The position numbers were made by a program, and so were the translations under genes. Under the pieces are notes generated by a model. That model ran no database searches, had not been told where the DNA came from, and saw nothing but the letters and a program-made list of their open reading frames with translations. A stretch of DNA of 64,000 nucleotides, taken from positions 558,001 through 622,000 of the forward strand of contig CP066204.1 in NCBI GenBank assembly GCA_016237705.1. The letters are read 5' to 3'. The first letter of the stretch is position 1. Each line of letters starts with the position of its first letter. This DNA comes from Aerococcaceae bacterium zg-252 (GTDB lineage Bacteria; Bacillota; Bacilli; Lactobacillales; Aerococcaceae). Shown in pieces: positions 33,371 to 42,272 of this stretch.

Positions 33371-34348
33371 ATGATTTGCAAAAAAAATAAACTTGTTTTT
33401 TTAGTTTTCAGCATACTAGTAAGTGCAATATTAAATACATCTTTTTTAATTGTAAATGCCCAGAATAAACAGGATATCGTAATTGGAACAGGTGGTACAG
33501 CTGGAACTTATTATGTTGTGGCAGCTGCAATGGCAAATGCAGTAAATCAGAATTCTGATTTAGTCAATGTAATTGTTCAACCTACAAATGGATCACTCGA
33601 AAATTTAAATTTAGTTCATAATGGAGATATCCAAATGGGAATGTCTAATTCTGACGGTGTTTACTTTGCTGCAAATGGTACAAATACGTATGAATCCGTT
33701 GGAAAATTAAACATTAAAGGCTTAATGTCACTTTATATGAGTGCGGGACAAATGGCAACATTAAGAAAATCAGGGATTGAAACTTATGCAGATTTGAAAG
33801 GAAAAAAAGTAGTTTTAGGACCGCAAGGAACAACGATTGTAGAAATGTCAAAAGCAATTTTAAGAGCATATAATATTGACCCAGAAAAAGATATTACTCC
33901 ATTTTATTTATCTTTTGATGAAGGATTGCAAAAATTAACTGATGGTGAAATTGATGCAACATTTTTTGTGGCTGGTGTTCCAACTTCTGCTATGATAAAT
34001 GCTACGTCTACAAATGATATTAGATTAGTTGATATTAGTGATGAGATTGTAAAAACTATTTCAGAAAAGTATTCATATTATAAACCATATGTAATTCCTG
34101 GTGGAACATATAAAGGCATTGATGAAGATGTTAATTCATTCAAAATTATGACTGAAGTTTTTATTGGAGCAGATGTTCCGGAAGAAATTGCATATGAATT
34201 TGTTAAACAGGCACTAGAACACCTTGATGAATACAAAGAGTCACATGTTGTTGCGAAAGAAATATCTTTAGAACAAGTAGCTAAAACAAGTGCAGAATTA
34301 CATCCGGGTGCAAAAAAATATTATGAAGAGGTTGGAGCATTAGATTAA
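33371..34348 (+). CDS. TAXI-family TRAP transporter solute-binding protein
   Basis: The 325-residue exported protein starts with a signal peptide (FLVFSILVSAILNTSFLIVNAQ) that has no lipobox Cys. The mature part opens with IVIGTGGTAGTYYVVAAAMANAV, the TAXI (TRAP-associated extracytoplasmic immunogenic) signature; further TAXI features are GDIQMGMSNSDGVYFA, LKGKKVVLGPQGTT and LTDGEIDATFFVAGVP. It captures substrate outside the cell for the fused permease encoded next. TAXI systems are usually Na+-driven importers of organic acids or amino acids. AGGGGTATA precedes the ATG. Confidence 0.88.
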   Translation: MICKKNKLVFLVFSILVSAILNTSFLIVNAQNKQDIVIGTGGTAGTYYVVAAAMANAVNQNSDLVNVIVQPTNGSLENLNLVHNGDIQMGMSNSDGVYFAANGTNTYESVGKLNIKGLMSLYMSAGQMATLRKSGIETYADLKGKKVVLGPQGTTIVEMSKAILRAYNIDPEKDITPFYLSFDEGLQKLTDGEIDATFFVAGVPTSAMINATSTNDIRLVDISDEIVKTISEKYSYYKPYVIPGGTYKGIDEDVNSFKIMTEVFIGADVPEEIAYEFVKQALEHLDEYKESHVVAKEISLEQVAKTSAELHPGAKKYYEEVGALD

Positions 34349-34361
34349 GGGGGATTTTTAG

Positions 34362-36218
34362 GTGGGTAATGATATGAATACTTCAAATACAATGAATCAA
34401 ATCATTAATAAGGCTTTATTGTTAATTGCTATTGCACTTGCGATTTTTCACCTGTACTCTGCTTCGTTTGGTGTTATGCCGGCATATATGCAAACCTCAA
34501 TCCATTGGAGTTTAGTAGGATCCTTTATTATTCTCAATAATTCTTTGAAATTTAAATTTGGAAGATTAATTGATATTATCATTGTAGGATTAATATTTTT
34601 TGTAAGTTTTTATAATATAAATTTACAAGAAAAGTTTATTCAAAGTGCAGGAATATACTCTAAAAACGATGTTATTGTAGGGATTATAGCACTAATAATA
34701 GCAATTGAAGCAGCAAGAAGGGTTATTGGTATTATTTTACCGCTAATATCGATAATTTTTATTACTTATGCATATTTTGGGAATTTACTACCTGGAATGC
34801 TAAAAACTGCGCCATTTACTATCAATAGAATAGGCATATATTTGTTTACTTCAAATGATGGACTTTTTGGTCAAACTCTATATGTTTCAGCTCAATATAT
34901 ATTCTTATTTGTATTATTTGGATCTATATTAAGTTTAACAGGAGCAGGGAAATTTTTTGTTGATATTGCTTTTGCGTTGACAGGTGGTATTAAAGGTGGA
35001 CCTGCACAAGCAGCAGTCTATTCAAGTATGTTAATGGGTACGATTAACGGTTCCGGTGCAGCAAATGTCGTGACAACCGGTACATTTACAATTCCGCTGA
35101 TGAAACAAACTGGGTTTAAGTCAGCGTTTGCTGGGGCTGTAGAAGCAGTAGCATCAAATGGTGGACAAATTATGCCGCCTGTTATGGGGGCTGTGGCATT
35201 CTTAATGGCTGAAATGACAGGGATTAGTTATGGTACAATTGCATTAGCTGCTTTTCCAACGGCAGCTCTGTATTATCTAACACTTTCGATGTCTGTTTAT
35301 GTTGAAGCAGGTAGAAAAGGTGTAACATCATTACCAAAAGATAAAAGATTGGATGCTAGGGCAGTATTTAAAGAAGGTTGGTTATTTTTGGTTCCTCTCT
35401 TGGTACTAATTATTATGTTAATTTCTGGATATAGTGCTCAAAAATCAGGTTTTTATGCAATTATTGTTTCGCTTATAGTTGGGCTTATTAAGGATCCTAA
35501 GCAGATTACCGTTAAGAATTTGATTGAAGCATTTTTCAGTGCAGCTAAAGGAATTGCGCCAATTGCAGCAGCATGTATTCTTGCAGGTGTAGTGATGGGC
35601 GTATTAAATCTAACGGGATTAGGATTAAAAATAAGTAGTTTAATTATTCAAATATCTGGAGGTAATGTATTGCTTGCATTAGTATTAGCAATGCTGACTA
35701 GTTTAGTTCTAGGTATGGGGTTGCCCACTTCAGCTGCATATATGGTCTTAGCTATTTTAGTTGCTCCTGCGTTGGTAGAAATGGGTATTCCAGTTCTTGC
35801 TGCTCATCTGTTTATTTTATATTTTGGTGCTCTATCAACTATTACTCCACCAGTCGCATTATCAACTTTTGCAGCTGCTGGAATTGCTGAATCAAATATT
35901 TGGGAAACAGGTATTCAAGCTATGAAGTTAGCAATTGCAGGATTTATCATTCCATTTATATTTTGTTTTGCACCTGAATTATTGTTAATTGGAGACATTT
36001 CACAAATTTTTATTACGATATTTACTGCAGTATTAGGATGTATTGGCTTATCTATTGGACTTGGTGGGTGGTTCTTAAGAGAGCTTAACCTTTTACAACG
36101 AATATTAGTTATCTTAGGTTCGATTTTTATGATAGTACCAAATATTTTAATTAGTATAGTAGGTTTTTGTTTAACGACATTAATTTTATATACCAATCTT
36201 AAGTTAGCTAAACCATAA
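34362..36218 (+). CDS. TRAP transporter fused permease (4TM/12TM)
   Basis: The 618-residue integral membrane protein fuses the small DctQ-like and large DctM-like units, the standard form for TAXI systems. The DctM part shows GGIKGGPAQAAVYSSMLMGTINGSGAANV (about 205-235), TGTFTIPLMKQTGF, VASNGGQIMPPVMGA and GMGLPTSAAYMVLAIL, all typical. More than 15 helices are visible. Start: GTG 34362 behind AAGGGGGA is taken; an ATG at 34374 behind AGGTGGG is equally possible. It should co-transport its substrate with Na+, the same ion pumped by the oxaloacetate decarboxylase encoded further on. Last gene of the operon. Confidence 0.9.
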   Translation: MGNDMNTSNTMNQIINKALLLIAIALAIFHLYSASFGVMPAYMQTSIHWSLVGSFIILNNSLKFKFGRLIDIIIVGLIFFVSFYNINLQEKFIQSAGIYSKNDVIVGIIALIIAIEAARRVIGIILPLISIIFITYAYFGNLLPGMLKTAPFTINRIGIYLFTSNDGLFGQTLYVSAQYIFLFVLFGSILSLTGAGKFFVDIAFALTGGIKGGPAQAAVYSSMLMGTINGSGAANVVTTGTFTIPLMKQTGFKSAFAGAVEAVASNGGQIMPPVMGAVAFLMAEMTGISYGTIALAAFPTAALYYLTLSMSVYVEAGRKGVTSLPKDKRLDARAVFKEGWLFLVPLLVLIIMLISGYSAQKSGFYAIIVSLIVGLIKDPKQITVKNLIEAFFSAAKGIAPIAAACILAGVVMGVLNLTGLGLKISSLIIQISGGNVLLALVLAMLTSLVLGMGLPTSAAYMVLAILVAPALVEMGIPVLAAHLFILYFGALSTITPPVALSTFAAAGIAESNIWETGIQAMKLAIAGFIIPFIFCFAPELLLIGDISQIFITIFTAVLGCIGLSIGLGGWFLRELNLLQRILVILGSIFMIVPNILISIVGFCLTTLILYTNLKLAKP

Positions 36219-36242
36219 GAGACAAATTTGTAATAATCAATT

Positions 36243-36283
36243 AAGACGTTGAATATGGATGCATTCCATGCTCAACGTCTTTT
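36243..36283. terminator. Bidirectional terminator between the TRAP operon and citC
   Basis: AAGACGTTGA / TCAACGTCTT stem with an inner ATGGA/TCCAT pairing, between convergent genes. Confidence 0.85.
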
Positions 36284-36295
36284 GAATCATTTATC

Positions 36296-37342
36296 TTAAT
36301 AATGTCTTACCTCATCCATTTGCTTAATTGCCGCAATAATTTCTTTCCCTTTTGTAGAAGATAAAAAGTCATAGGTTGTAGGTGGCACCATTTTTTGTAC
36401 AAAATCTATACGATTTTCTTTTAAATATTGTCGCACAGTCGAAGCAGAAATAAATCCATGTTCATTTTCCATACGTGGAACAAGGATAACATCAATGCCA
36501 GCTTTATGTAGAACCTTGTGCATAGTTTGATTGTAGATGTCGGTCGTCGGACTAAATGGTTCCGTACCGACATAGCGTTTTGTAATGCCTAAGTGTTGTG
36601 CAATTTGTGTAAAAATATGGCAATCAACATTGGTTTGGCTTGTAATCACATCAGTTGAATCTTTTTGAAAATAACTTGGAAAGGTTGCTGAACTAATTAA
36701 ATAAGGACCTGTGCTATGAATGAAGACATTCTTAAGATGTGCAGTACCTTTTTCTACTAGTTCTTTTCGTACTGAATAGGGGAAGACGCTCGCATCTTCT
36801 TCGACAATAAATAAGTGTACACTATCATTTTCACTAGCTGCTTTTTCGATTAAATACTGATGTCCCAATGTAAAAGGATTACAGTTCATAACGAGTGCAG
36901 CCGTTGATTGATTGGCTTGGACTGATATATTTGTCAATTGATTTAAGTAATCTTTAAAGCCGTCTCGTTTATTTTCCATAAAAACAATTTGGTTTTCAAT
37001 ATAGGCGATTTCGTAAAATCCTAAGTCCTTAAATTGATAGCGACAAGATGCTTTCGTATATAAGAACAAATGGAAATTACCACGTTCAAATTGTTCACTG
37101 ACGAGATGTGAAATTAGTTTGTTCATCAATCCTTGTCCGTGATATTTACTATCGACAGCAATACAACGTAAGGTATTTTTAAAACAAGAACCTGTTGCGA
37201 TTAATTGATTATCTTCATTGAATATCCCACAAGTGTAGTCTAAGTGTTTATCTAAGCGAATCTTTTCTTGTTCTAAAAGTTGAATCACTTTTTGAGTATG
37301 TCGCTTATTGAATGGATTAATCGGTACAACTTGATAATTCAT
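36296..37342 (-). CDS. citC: [Citrate [pro-3S]-lyase] ligase
   Basis: The 348-residue protein has an N-terminal GNAT-like domain (NQLIATGSCFKNTLRCIAVDSKYHGQGLMNKLISHL, about 45-80) and a nucleotidyltransferase domain with NPFTLGHQYLIEKA (about 156-169, HxGH-type) and ISAST. CitC activates citrate lyase by acetylating the prosthetic-group thiol of CitD with acetate and ATP. It is transcribed divergently from citDEFX, unlike the citCDEFX order of Leuconostoc or Enterococcus. GGAGCG precedes the ATG. A minus-strand promoter candidate is TTTACA-N16-TAGAAT (37373-37400). Confidence 0.94.
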   Translation of the reverse strand: MNYQVVPINPFNKRHTQKVIQLLEQEKIRLDKHLDYTCGIFNEDNQLIATGSCFKNTLRCIAVDSKYHGQGLMNKLISHLVSEQFERGNFHLFLYTKASCRYQFKDLGFYEIAYIENQIVFMENKRDGFKDYLNQLTNISVQANQSTAALVMNCNPFTLGHQYLIEKAASENDSVHLFIVEEDASVFPYSVRKELVEKGTAHLKNVFIHSTGPYLISSATFPSYFQKDSTDVITSQTNVDCHIFTQIAQHLGITKRYVGTEPFSPTTDIYNQTMHKVLHKAGIDVILVPRMENEHGFISASTVRQYLKENRIDFVQKMVPPTTYDFLSSTKGKEIIAAIKQMDEVRHY

Positions 37343-37372
37343 AAAATCGCTCCTTTAGTTAGTCTATTTCAT

Positions 37373-37400
37373 ATTCTACATCAAAAAAAATGATTGTAAA
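37373..37400 (-). promoter_or_regulatory. Promoter candidate of citC
   Basis: On the minus strand TTTACA (37400-37395), 16-base spacer, TAGAAT (37378-37373), 31 bases before the citC ATG. Confidence 0.45.
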
Positions 37401-37451
37401 ACCACTTGATTGGCGGTATGTAAAGTACTGAATGGCTAATATTTTGATATA

Positions 37452-37478
37452 ATGCTGTTTTGCCATTCTAAAACGCAT
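37452..37478. promoter_or_regulatory. Inverted repeat in the divergent citC-citD promoter region
   Basis: ATGC-T-GTTTT (37452-37461) and AAAAC-GCAT (37470-37478) pair with one bulge. It lies between the divergent genes and next to TATAAT motifs at 37448-37453 and 37532-37537, so it may be the regulator binding site. Confidence 0.35.
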
Positions 37479-37578
37479 ACAAAAAGCCACGAAAAGAACA
37501 CGTTTGCACTTTTGTTTAAAAAATATTGTTTTATAATAAAGGCAGTAAGTGAAATAAATAATTTATTGAGGTGAAAAT

Positions 37579-37887
37579 ATGAAGATTACAAAAACGGCTG
37601 TTGCCGGGACTGTAGAATCAAGTGATATTATGATTACAGTTTCGCCTAATGACGAAAATAAAGTCGTGATTAATCTGAATTCAAGTGTTGAAAAACAATT
37701 TGGTGCACGAATTAGAGAAGTCATTGAAAATACGCTAAAACATTTAGATATTGATTCTGTAACGGTTGAGGCAGTAGATAAAGGAGCCTTGGATTGTACG
37801 ATTCAAGCGAGAACAATTATCGCAGTCAATCGTTCATTGGATGTCACAAAATATAACTGGAAGGAGATAGATTCATGGAACGTTTAA
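37579..37887 (+). CDS. citD: Citrate lyase acyl carrier protein (gamma subunit)
   Basis: The 102-residue protein begins [15 protein letters not shown]; Ser14 is the known attachment site for the phosphoribosyl-dephospho-CoA group. The rest ([45 protein letters not shown]) matches CitD. GAGGTG precedes the ATG. It overlaps citE by 13 bases. This small acyl carrier shuttles acetyl and citryl groups between CitF and CitE. Confidence 0.96.
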   Translation: MKITKTAVAGTVESSDIMITVSPNDENKVVINLNSSVEKQFGARIREVIENTLKHLDIDSVTVEAVDKGALDCTIQARTIIAVNRSLDVTKYNWKEIDSWNV

Positions 37888-38762
37888 GAAGAACAATGAT
37901 GTTCCTCCCAGGTTCAAATGTGGCGATGTTACGAGATGCAGCCTTGTATGGTGCCGATTCAATTATGTTTGACTTGGAAGATTCAGTGTCTTTAAAAGAA
38001 AAAGATTCAGCTCGTGTACTAGTTCATTTCGCATTAAAAACTTTTGACTATTCAAATGTTGAAACAGTAGTGCGTATTAATGGCTTAGATGCTGGTGGTG
38101 ATTTAGACGTTGAAGCAGCTGTATTAGGTGGCGTAAATGTTATTCGTTTACCAAAAACTGAAAATGCTCAAGATATTATTGATGTTGAAGCAGTGATTAC
38201 CAAAGTTGAAGAAGAAAATGGTATTCCTGTAGGAACAACTAAAATGATGGCTGCAATTGAGTCAGCTGAAGGTGTATTAAATGCGAGAGAGATTGCGAAA
38301 GCAAGTACTCGTTTGATTGGGATTGCCTTAGGAGCTGAAGATTATGTGACTAACATGAAAACAAGACGTTATCCTGACGGACAAGAGTTATCATTTGCAC
38401 GTAATATGATTTTACACGCAGCACGTGCAGCTGGAATTGCGGCGATTGATACAGTTTACTCTGATGTGAACAATACTGAAGGATTCCAAAGAGAAGTTTC
38501 CTTAATTAAACAATTAGGTTTTGACGGTAAATCAGTGATTAACCCGAGACAAATTCCATTGGTTAATGAAATCTATACACCGACTGAAAAAGAAATTGAT
38601 AATGCGATTGCTGTCATTCAAGGAATTCGTGAAGCTGAAGCAAAAGGCTCAGGTGTTATTTCAGTTAACGGTAAAATGGTCGATAAACCAATTGTTGAGC
38701 GTGCTGAAAGAGTACTGGCATTAGCTAAGGCAGCTGGAATTATCGAAGAGGGGGACTATTAA
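37875..38762 (+). CDS. citE: Citrate lyase beta subunit (citryl-ACP lyase)
   Basis: The 295-residue protein shows [34 protein letters not shown] (metal ligand Glu/Asp region), [28 protein letters not shown], and [13 protein letters not shown], as expected for the CitE/HpcH aldolase TIM-barrel family. It cleaves citryl-ACP to acetyl-ACP and oxaloacetate with Mg2+. AAGGAGATAG, within citD, precedes the ATG. citF starts 1 base after its stop. Confidence 0.96.
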   Translation: MERLRRTMMFLPGSNVAMLRDAALYGADSIMFDLEDSVSLKEKDSARVLVHFALKTFDYSNVETVVRINGLDAGGDLDVEAAVLGGVNVIRLPKTENAQDIIDVEAVITKVEEENGIPVGTTKMMAAIESAEGVLNAREIAKASTRLIGIALGAEDYVTNMKTRRYPDGQELSFARNMILHAARAAGIAAIDTVYSDVNNTEGFQREVSLIKQLGFDGKSVINPRQIPLVNEIYTPTEKEIDNAIAVIQGIREAEAKGSGVISVNGKMVDKPIVERAERVLALAKAAGIIEEGDY

Positions 38763-38763
38763 A

Positions 38764-40299
38764 ATGGTATTAAATAAATTAGGAAGAGAAATTCCTAATG
38801 TATACGCTGAAAAAAAAGGTGTTTATGTTAGTGAAACTGAAAATATTAAGCCATTTACAGAAGCAAATCGTGAAATCAATCCAGTTATTCCAGGTAAAGG
38901 AAAATTAGTTGAATCAATTCGTGAGGCGATTAAGAAAACGGGATTAAAAGACGGTATGACAATTTCTTTCCACCACCATTTCCGAGAAGGAGATTATGTA
39001 CTTAATATGGTAATGGAAGAGATTGCTAATTTAGGTATCAAAAATCTTTCAATTGCACCGTCTTCAATTGCGAATGTTCATGAACCTTTAATCGACCATA
39101 TTAAAAATGGTGTGGTAACGAATATTACATCGTCTGGTTTGCGTGATAAATTAGGTGCAGCTATTTCATCAGGAATTATGGATAATCCAGTAATTATTCG
39201 TTCTCATGGTGGACGTGCACGTGCGATTGTTTCAGGAGATGTACATATTGATGTTGCCTTTTTAGGAGCACCAAGTTCAGATGAATATGGAAATGTGAAT
39301 GGTACAGTGGGTAAAGCAACGTGTGGTTCGCTAGGTTATGCGAAAGTCGATGCAAAATATGCAGACCAAGTAGTGATTATTACCGATACTTTAGTAGAGT
39401 ATCCAAATACACCAATTAGTATTCCACAGCATTATGTTGATTATGTGGTTGTTGTTGATGAAATCGGTGACCCAAATGGAATTGCTAAAGGTGCAACACG
39501 TTATACAAAAAATCCTAAGGAATTATTAATTGCTGAATATGCGTCTAAAGTGATTACACACTCACCATACTTCAAAGAAGGATTTTCATTCCAAACAGGT
39601 ACAGGTGGTGCGTCATTAGCGGTTACACGTTTCTTGCGTGAAGCGATGATTAAAAACGAAGTGAAAGCATCATTTGCTTTAGGTGGAATTACGAATGCAA
39701 TGGTTGAATTATTAGAAGAAGGCTTAGTGGATAAAATTCTCGATGTACAAGATTTTGACCATTATTCAGCTCAATCAATGGGACGTAATGAAAATCATTA
39801 TGAAATTGATGCAGATATGTATGCTTCGCCATTTAATAAAGGTGCTGTTGTCAACATGTTAGATGTTTGTATCTTATCAGCTTTAGAAGTTGATACAGAC
39901 TTCAATGTTAACGTCTTAACAGGTTCAGACGGTGTGATTCGTGGTGCGTCTGGTGGACATTCAGATACTGCTTTTGCTGCGAAAATGAGCATGGTAATTG
40001 CTCCATTAATTCGTGGCAGAATACCAACAATCGTTGAACAAGTTAATACGGTGATTACACCGGGAACTTCAGTTGACGTTGTTGTTACCGAAGTTGGTAT
40101 TGCGATTAATCCAGCTCGTCAAGATTTAGTAGAGCATTTTAAAGATATTAAAGTGCCAATCTTGACAATGGAAGAATTGAAAGAAAAAGCATATAGTATC
40201 GTTGGTAATCCTGATCCAATTCAATACGGTGACAAATTAGTTGCCTTAGTCGAATATCGTGACGGTACAATTATTGATGCAGTTTACAATGTTGATTAA
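38764..40299 (+). CDS. citF: Citrate lyase alpha subunit (citrate:acetyl-ACP transferase)
   Basis: The 511-residue protein matches CitF across its length: [68 protein letters not shown], and [13 protein letters not shown]. It exchanges acetyl for citrate on the CitD prosthetic group, the first step of citrate cleavage. Ribosome binding site GAGGGGG is in the end of citE. Its last 11 bases overlap citX. Confidence 0.96.
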   Translation: MVLNKLGREIPNVYAEKKGVYVSETENIKPFTEANREINPVIPGKGKLVESIREAIKKTGLKDGMTISFHHHFREGDYVLNMVMEEIANLGIKNLSIAPSSIANVHEPLIDHIKNGVVTNITSSGLRDKLGAAISSGIMDNPVIIRSHGGRARAIVSGDVHIDVAFLGAPSSDEYGNVNGTVGKATCGSLGYAKVDAKYADQVVIITDTLVEYPNTPISIPQHYVDYVVVVDEIGDPNGIAKGATRYTKNPKELLIAEYASKVITHSPYFKEGFSFQTGTGGASLAVTRFLREAMIKNEVKASFALGGITNAMVELLEEGLVDKILDVQDFDHYSAQSMGRNENHYEIDADMYASPFNKGAVVNMLDVCILSALEVDTDFNVNVLTGSDGVIRGASGGHSDTAFAAKMSMVIAPLIRGRIPTIVEQVNTVITPGTSVDVVVTEVGIAINPARQDLVEHFKDIKVPILTMEELKEKAYSIVGNPDPIQYGDKLVALVEYRDGTIIDAVYNVD

Positions 40300-40825
40300 T
40301 CAAGTATTTAATGGCACAACTGTTTCACTTTTAGAAATGCTAGATGCCAAAGAAGAACGTCAAGCGATTCAACAGCGATTGATAACAAAGTATCCGCAAG
40401 CTACTTTGTTATCAATTACCTTGAATATTCCAGGTGAAGTAAAAAATTCGATTGTTTTAGAACAATTTTTTAATCAGCAATTGAATGAATTACAATCGCT
40501 ATATCAAGATAAAGTGATTGAACAAAGTGTTTTTAATAAATTTACTGGTAATGAAGCATTTCTTGTTATTGAAATGGAGCCGTTAAGATTAAAAAAACAA
40601 TTGATTGAGTTTGAAGAATCTCAACCGGTCAGACGTATATTAGATTTAGATGTATTGTATTTAAATAATCAAGAGTTAACAGTCGTTAGTCGAAAAGATT
40701 ATCGATTGCCGTCACGTCGGTGTCTAGTGTGTGAACAAGACGCCAAAATTTGTGGACGTGAACGAAAACATTCCGTTGAAGCAATTCAACAAAAAATAAT
40801 TGAGTTACTAAGTTCATCAACGTAA
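40289..40825 (+). CDS. citX: Holo-ACP synthase for citrate lyase
   Basis: I start at ATG 40289 ([24 protein letters not shown]), which overlaps citF by 11 bases; a further upstream start lies deep in citF. The 178-residue protein has [17 protein letters not shown], a GNEAF segment, [12 protein letters not shown] (the CitX G/R-x-x-DxDV motif with R in place of the usual G), and [21 protein letters not shown]. CitX transfers the triphosphoribosyl-dephospho-CoA made by CitG to Ser14 of CitD. No strong ribosome binding site, so coupling to citF is expected. Confidence 0.92.
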   Translation: MLINQVFNGTTVSLLEMLDAKEERQAIQQRLITKYPQATLLSITLNIPGEVKNSIVLEQFFNQQLNELQSLYQDKVIEQSVFNKFTGNEAFLVIEMEPLRLKKQLIEFEESQPVRRILDLDVLYLNNQELTVVSRKDYRLPSRRCLVCEQDAKICGRERKHSVEAIQQKIIELLSSST

Positions 40826-40857
40826 TGTAACGAAAAAAATATAAAAAGAGGTGTAGT

Positions 40858-42150
40858 ATGAAAGAATTAAAGATTTTTGGTTTAAAATTACCAATCTTTG
40901 CGATTATTTCAGTTGTGGTATTAGCTGCCATGTATATGGGAGTGTTATCTAAAGATTTAGCCGGTGGTATTGCCGTAATGCTTGTATTAGGTATTATTTT
41001 TAATGAAATTGGTGAACGTATTCCGATTTGGAATGACTATGTTGGTGGAGGATTAGTTTTAGCATTTATTGGAACTGCATTCTTAGTTCAATATAATCTT
41101 ATTCCAGCAGACTACGTAGAATTAATGGATAAAGTAACAAGTAAGCCAATGGGAATGCTAAACTTCTTTATCATTGCATTAATTACTGGTTCAATTTTAG
41201 GGCTAAACCGTAAATTAATGATTAAATCATTCTCTGGATACATCCCAGCTATTATTGGTGGTTTAATTGGTGCTGGTCTTTTTGGAGTTGTAGCCGGATT
41301 ATTCTTCGGTGTTTCTCCAGCAGATACAATTTTAAAATATGTTTTACCTGTTATGGGTGGAGGAAATGGTGCAGGTGCTGTTCCATTATCTCAAATTTAT
41401 GAACGTGTTACTGGTGATGCTGCAGCAAACTACTATGGCTTTGCGATTGCTATTTTAACGATTGCAAACATCTTTGCAATTATTGCCGGGGGTGTCTTAA
41501 AAGCAGTTGGTGAGAAAAAACCTTCTTGGACAGGCGATAAAAATAGCTTAATTAGAAGTGATGAAGAAATCGTTGTTGAAAAAGAAACATTCAAAATTGG
41601 AATTAAAGATTATGCAGGTGCAGTTCTTTTAGGTTTAGCGTTCTATCAAGCTGGACGTATTTTATCAGAATTCTGGGATGCATATATTTTACCGTCAATT
41701 CCAATTCACCAATTTGCATTTATGATTATTTTAGTAGCATTAGCAAATGGATTAGGTGTAATTCCAGGTAATTTAAGAATGGCAGCTAAAGATGTTCAAA
41801 CATTCTTCACTAAAAACTTAGTATTAGTGATTATGGTTGGTGTTGGGGTTTCAACTGACTTAAATGAATTATGGGCTGCGATTACTCTAGGTAATGTTGT
41901 GATTGCATTAGCGATTGTTATCGGATGTATTTTTGGTTCAGCGATTGTTGGTTGGTTAGTAGGCTTCTATCCAGTTGATACAGCTGTAACAGCAGGATTA
42001 TGTATGGCAAACCGTGGTGGTTCAGGAGACTTAGCCGTTTTAGGTGCTGCTGACCGTATGGGATTAATGTCATATGCACAATTATCTTCACGTTTAGGTG
42101 GAGGTATGGTATTAGTTATTGCTTCAATTTTATTTGGATTTTTCTTCTAA
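40858..42150 (+). CDS. 2-hydroxycarboxylate transporter (CitS/CimH/CitP type)
   Basis: The 430-residue membrane protein belongs to the 2-hydroxycarboxylate transporter family. The two signature GG-x-G re-entrant loops are present: VMGGGNGAGAVPLSQIYE (about 168-185) and MANRGGSGDLAVLG (about 382-395), in inverted-topology halves. Family members are Na+/citrate or H+/malate symporters or citrate/lactate exchangers. Its place right after citX and before the oxaloacetate decarboxylase marks it as the citrate importer, comparable to CitS of Klebsiella. Which counter-ion it uses cannot be read. AGAGGTG precedes the ATG. Confidence 0.92.
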   Translation: MKELKIFGLKLPIFAIISVVVLAAMYMGVLSKDLAGGIAVMLVLGIIFNEIGERIPIWNDYVGGGLVLAFIGTAFLVQYNLIPADYVELMDKVTSKPMGMLNFFIIALITGSILGLNRKLMIKSFSGYIPAIIGGLIGAGLFGVVAGLFFGVSPADTILKYVLPVMGGGNGAGAVPLSQIYERVTGDAAANYYGFAIAILTIANIFAIIAGGVLKAVGEKKPSWTGDKNSLIRSDEEIVVEKETFKIGIKDYAGAVLLGLAFYQAGRILSEFWDAYILPSIPIHQFAFMIILVALANGLGVIPGNLRMAAKDVQTFFTKNLVLVIMVGVGVSTDLNELWAAITLGNVVIALAIVIGCIFGSAIVGWLVGFYPVDTAVTAGLCMANRGGSGDLAVLGAADRMGLMSYAQLSSRLGGGMVLVIASILFGFFF

Positions 42151-42206
42151 AATAAGACTTTAATCTAATAATGAATAGTTGACAGCATTGCGAATGATGA
42201 ACAACA

Positions 42207-42243
42207 AGCGTCGGTGCTTAATGATATAGGCACTGACGCTTTT
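42207..42243 (+). terminator. Internal terminator between the citrate transporter gene and oadA
   Basis: AGCGTCGGTGC / GCACTGACGCT stem (11 positions, one G-T pair) followed by only three Ts and TTAAG. It is probably a partial terminator lowering decarboxylase expression relative to citDEFX. Confidence 0.6.
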
Positions 42244-42272
42244 ATTAAGTTTAAAATAAAGGAGTCAAAAAA

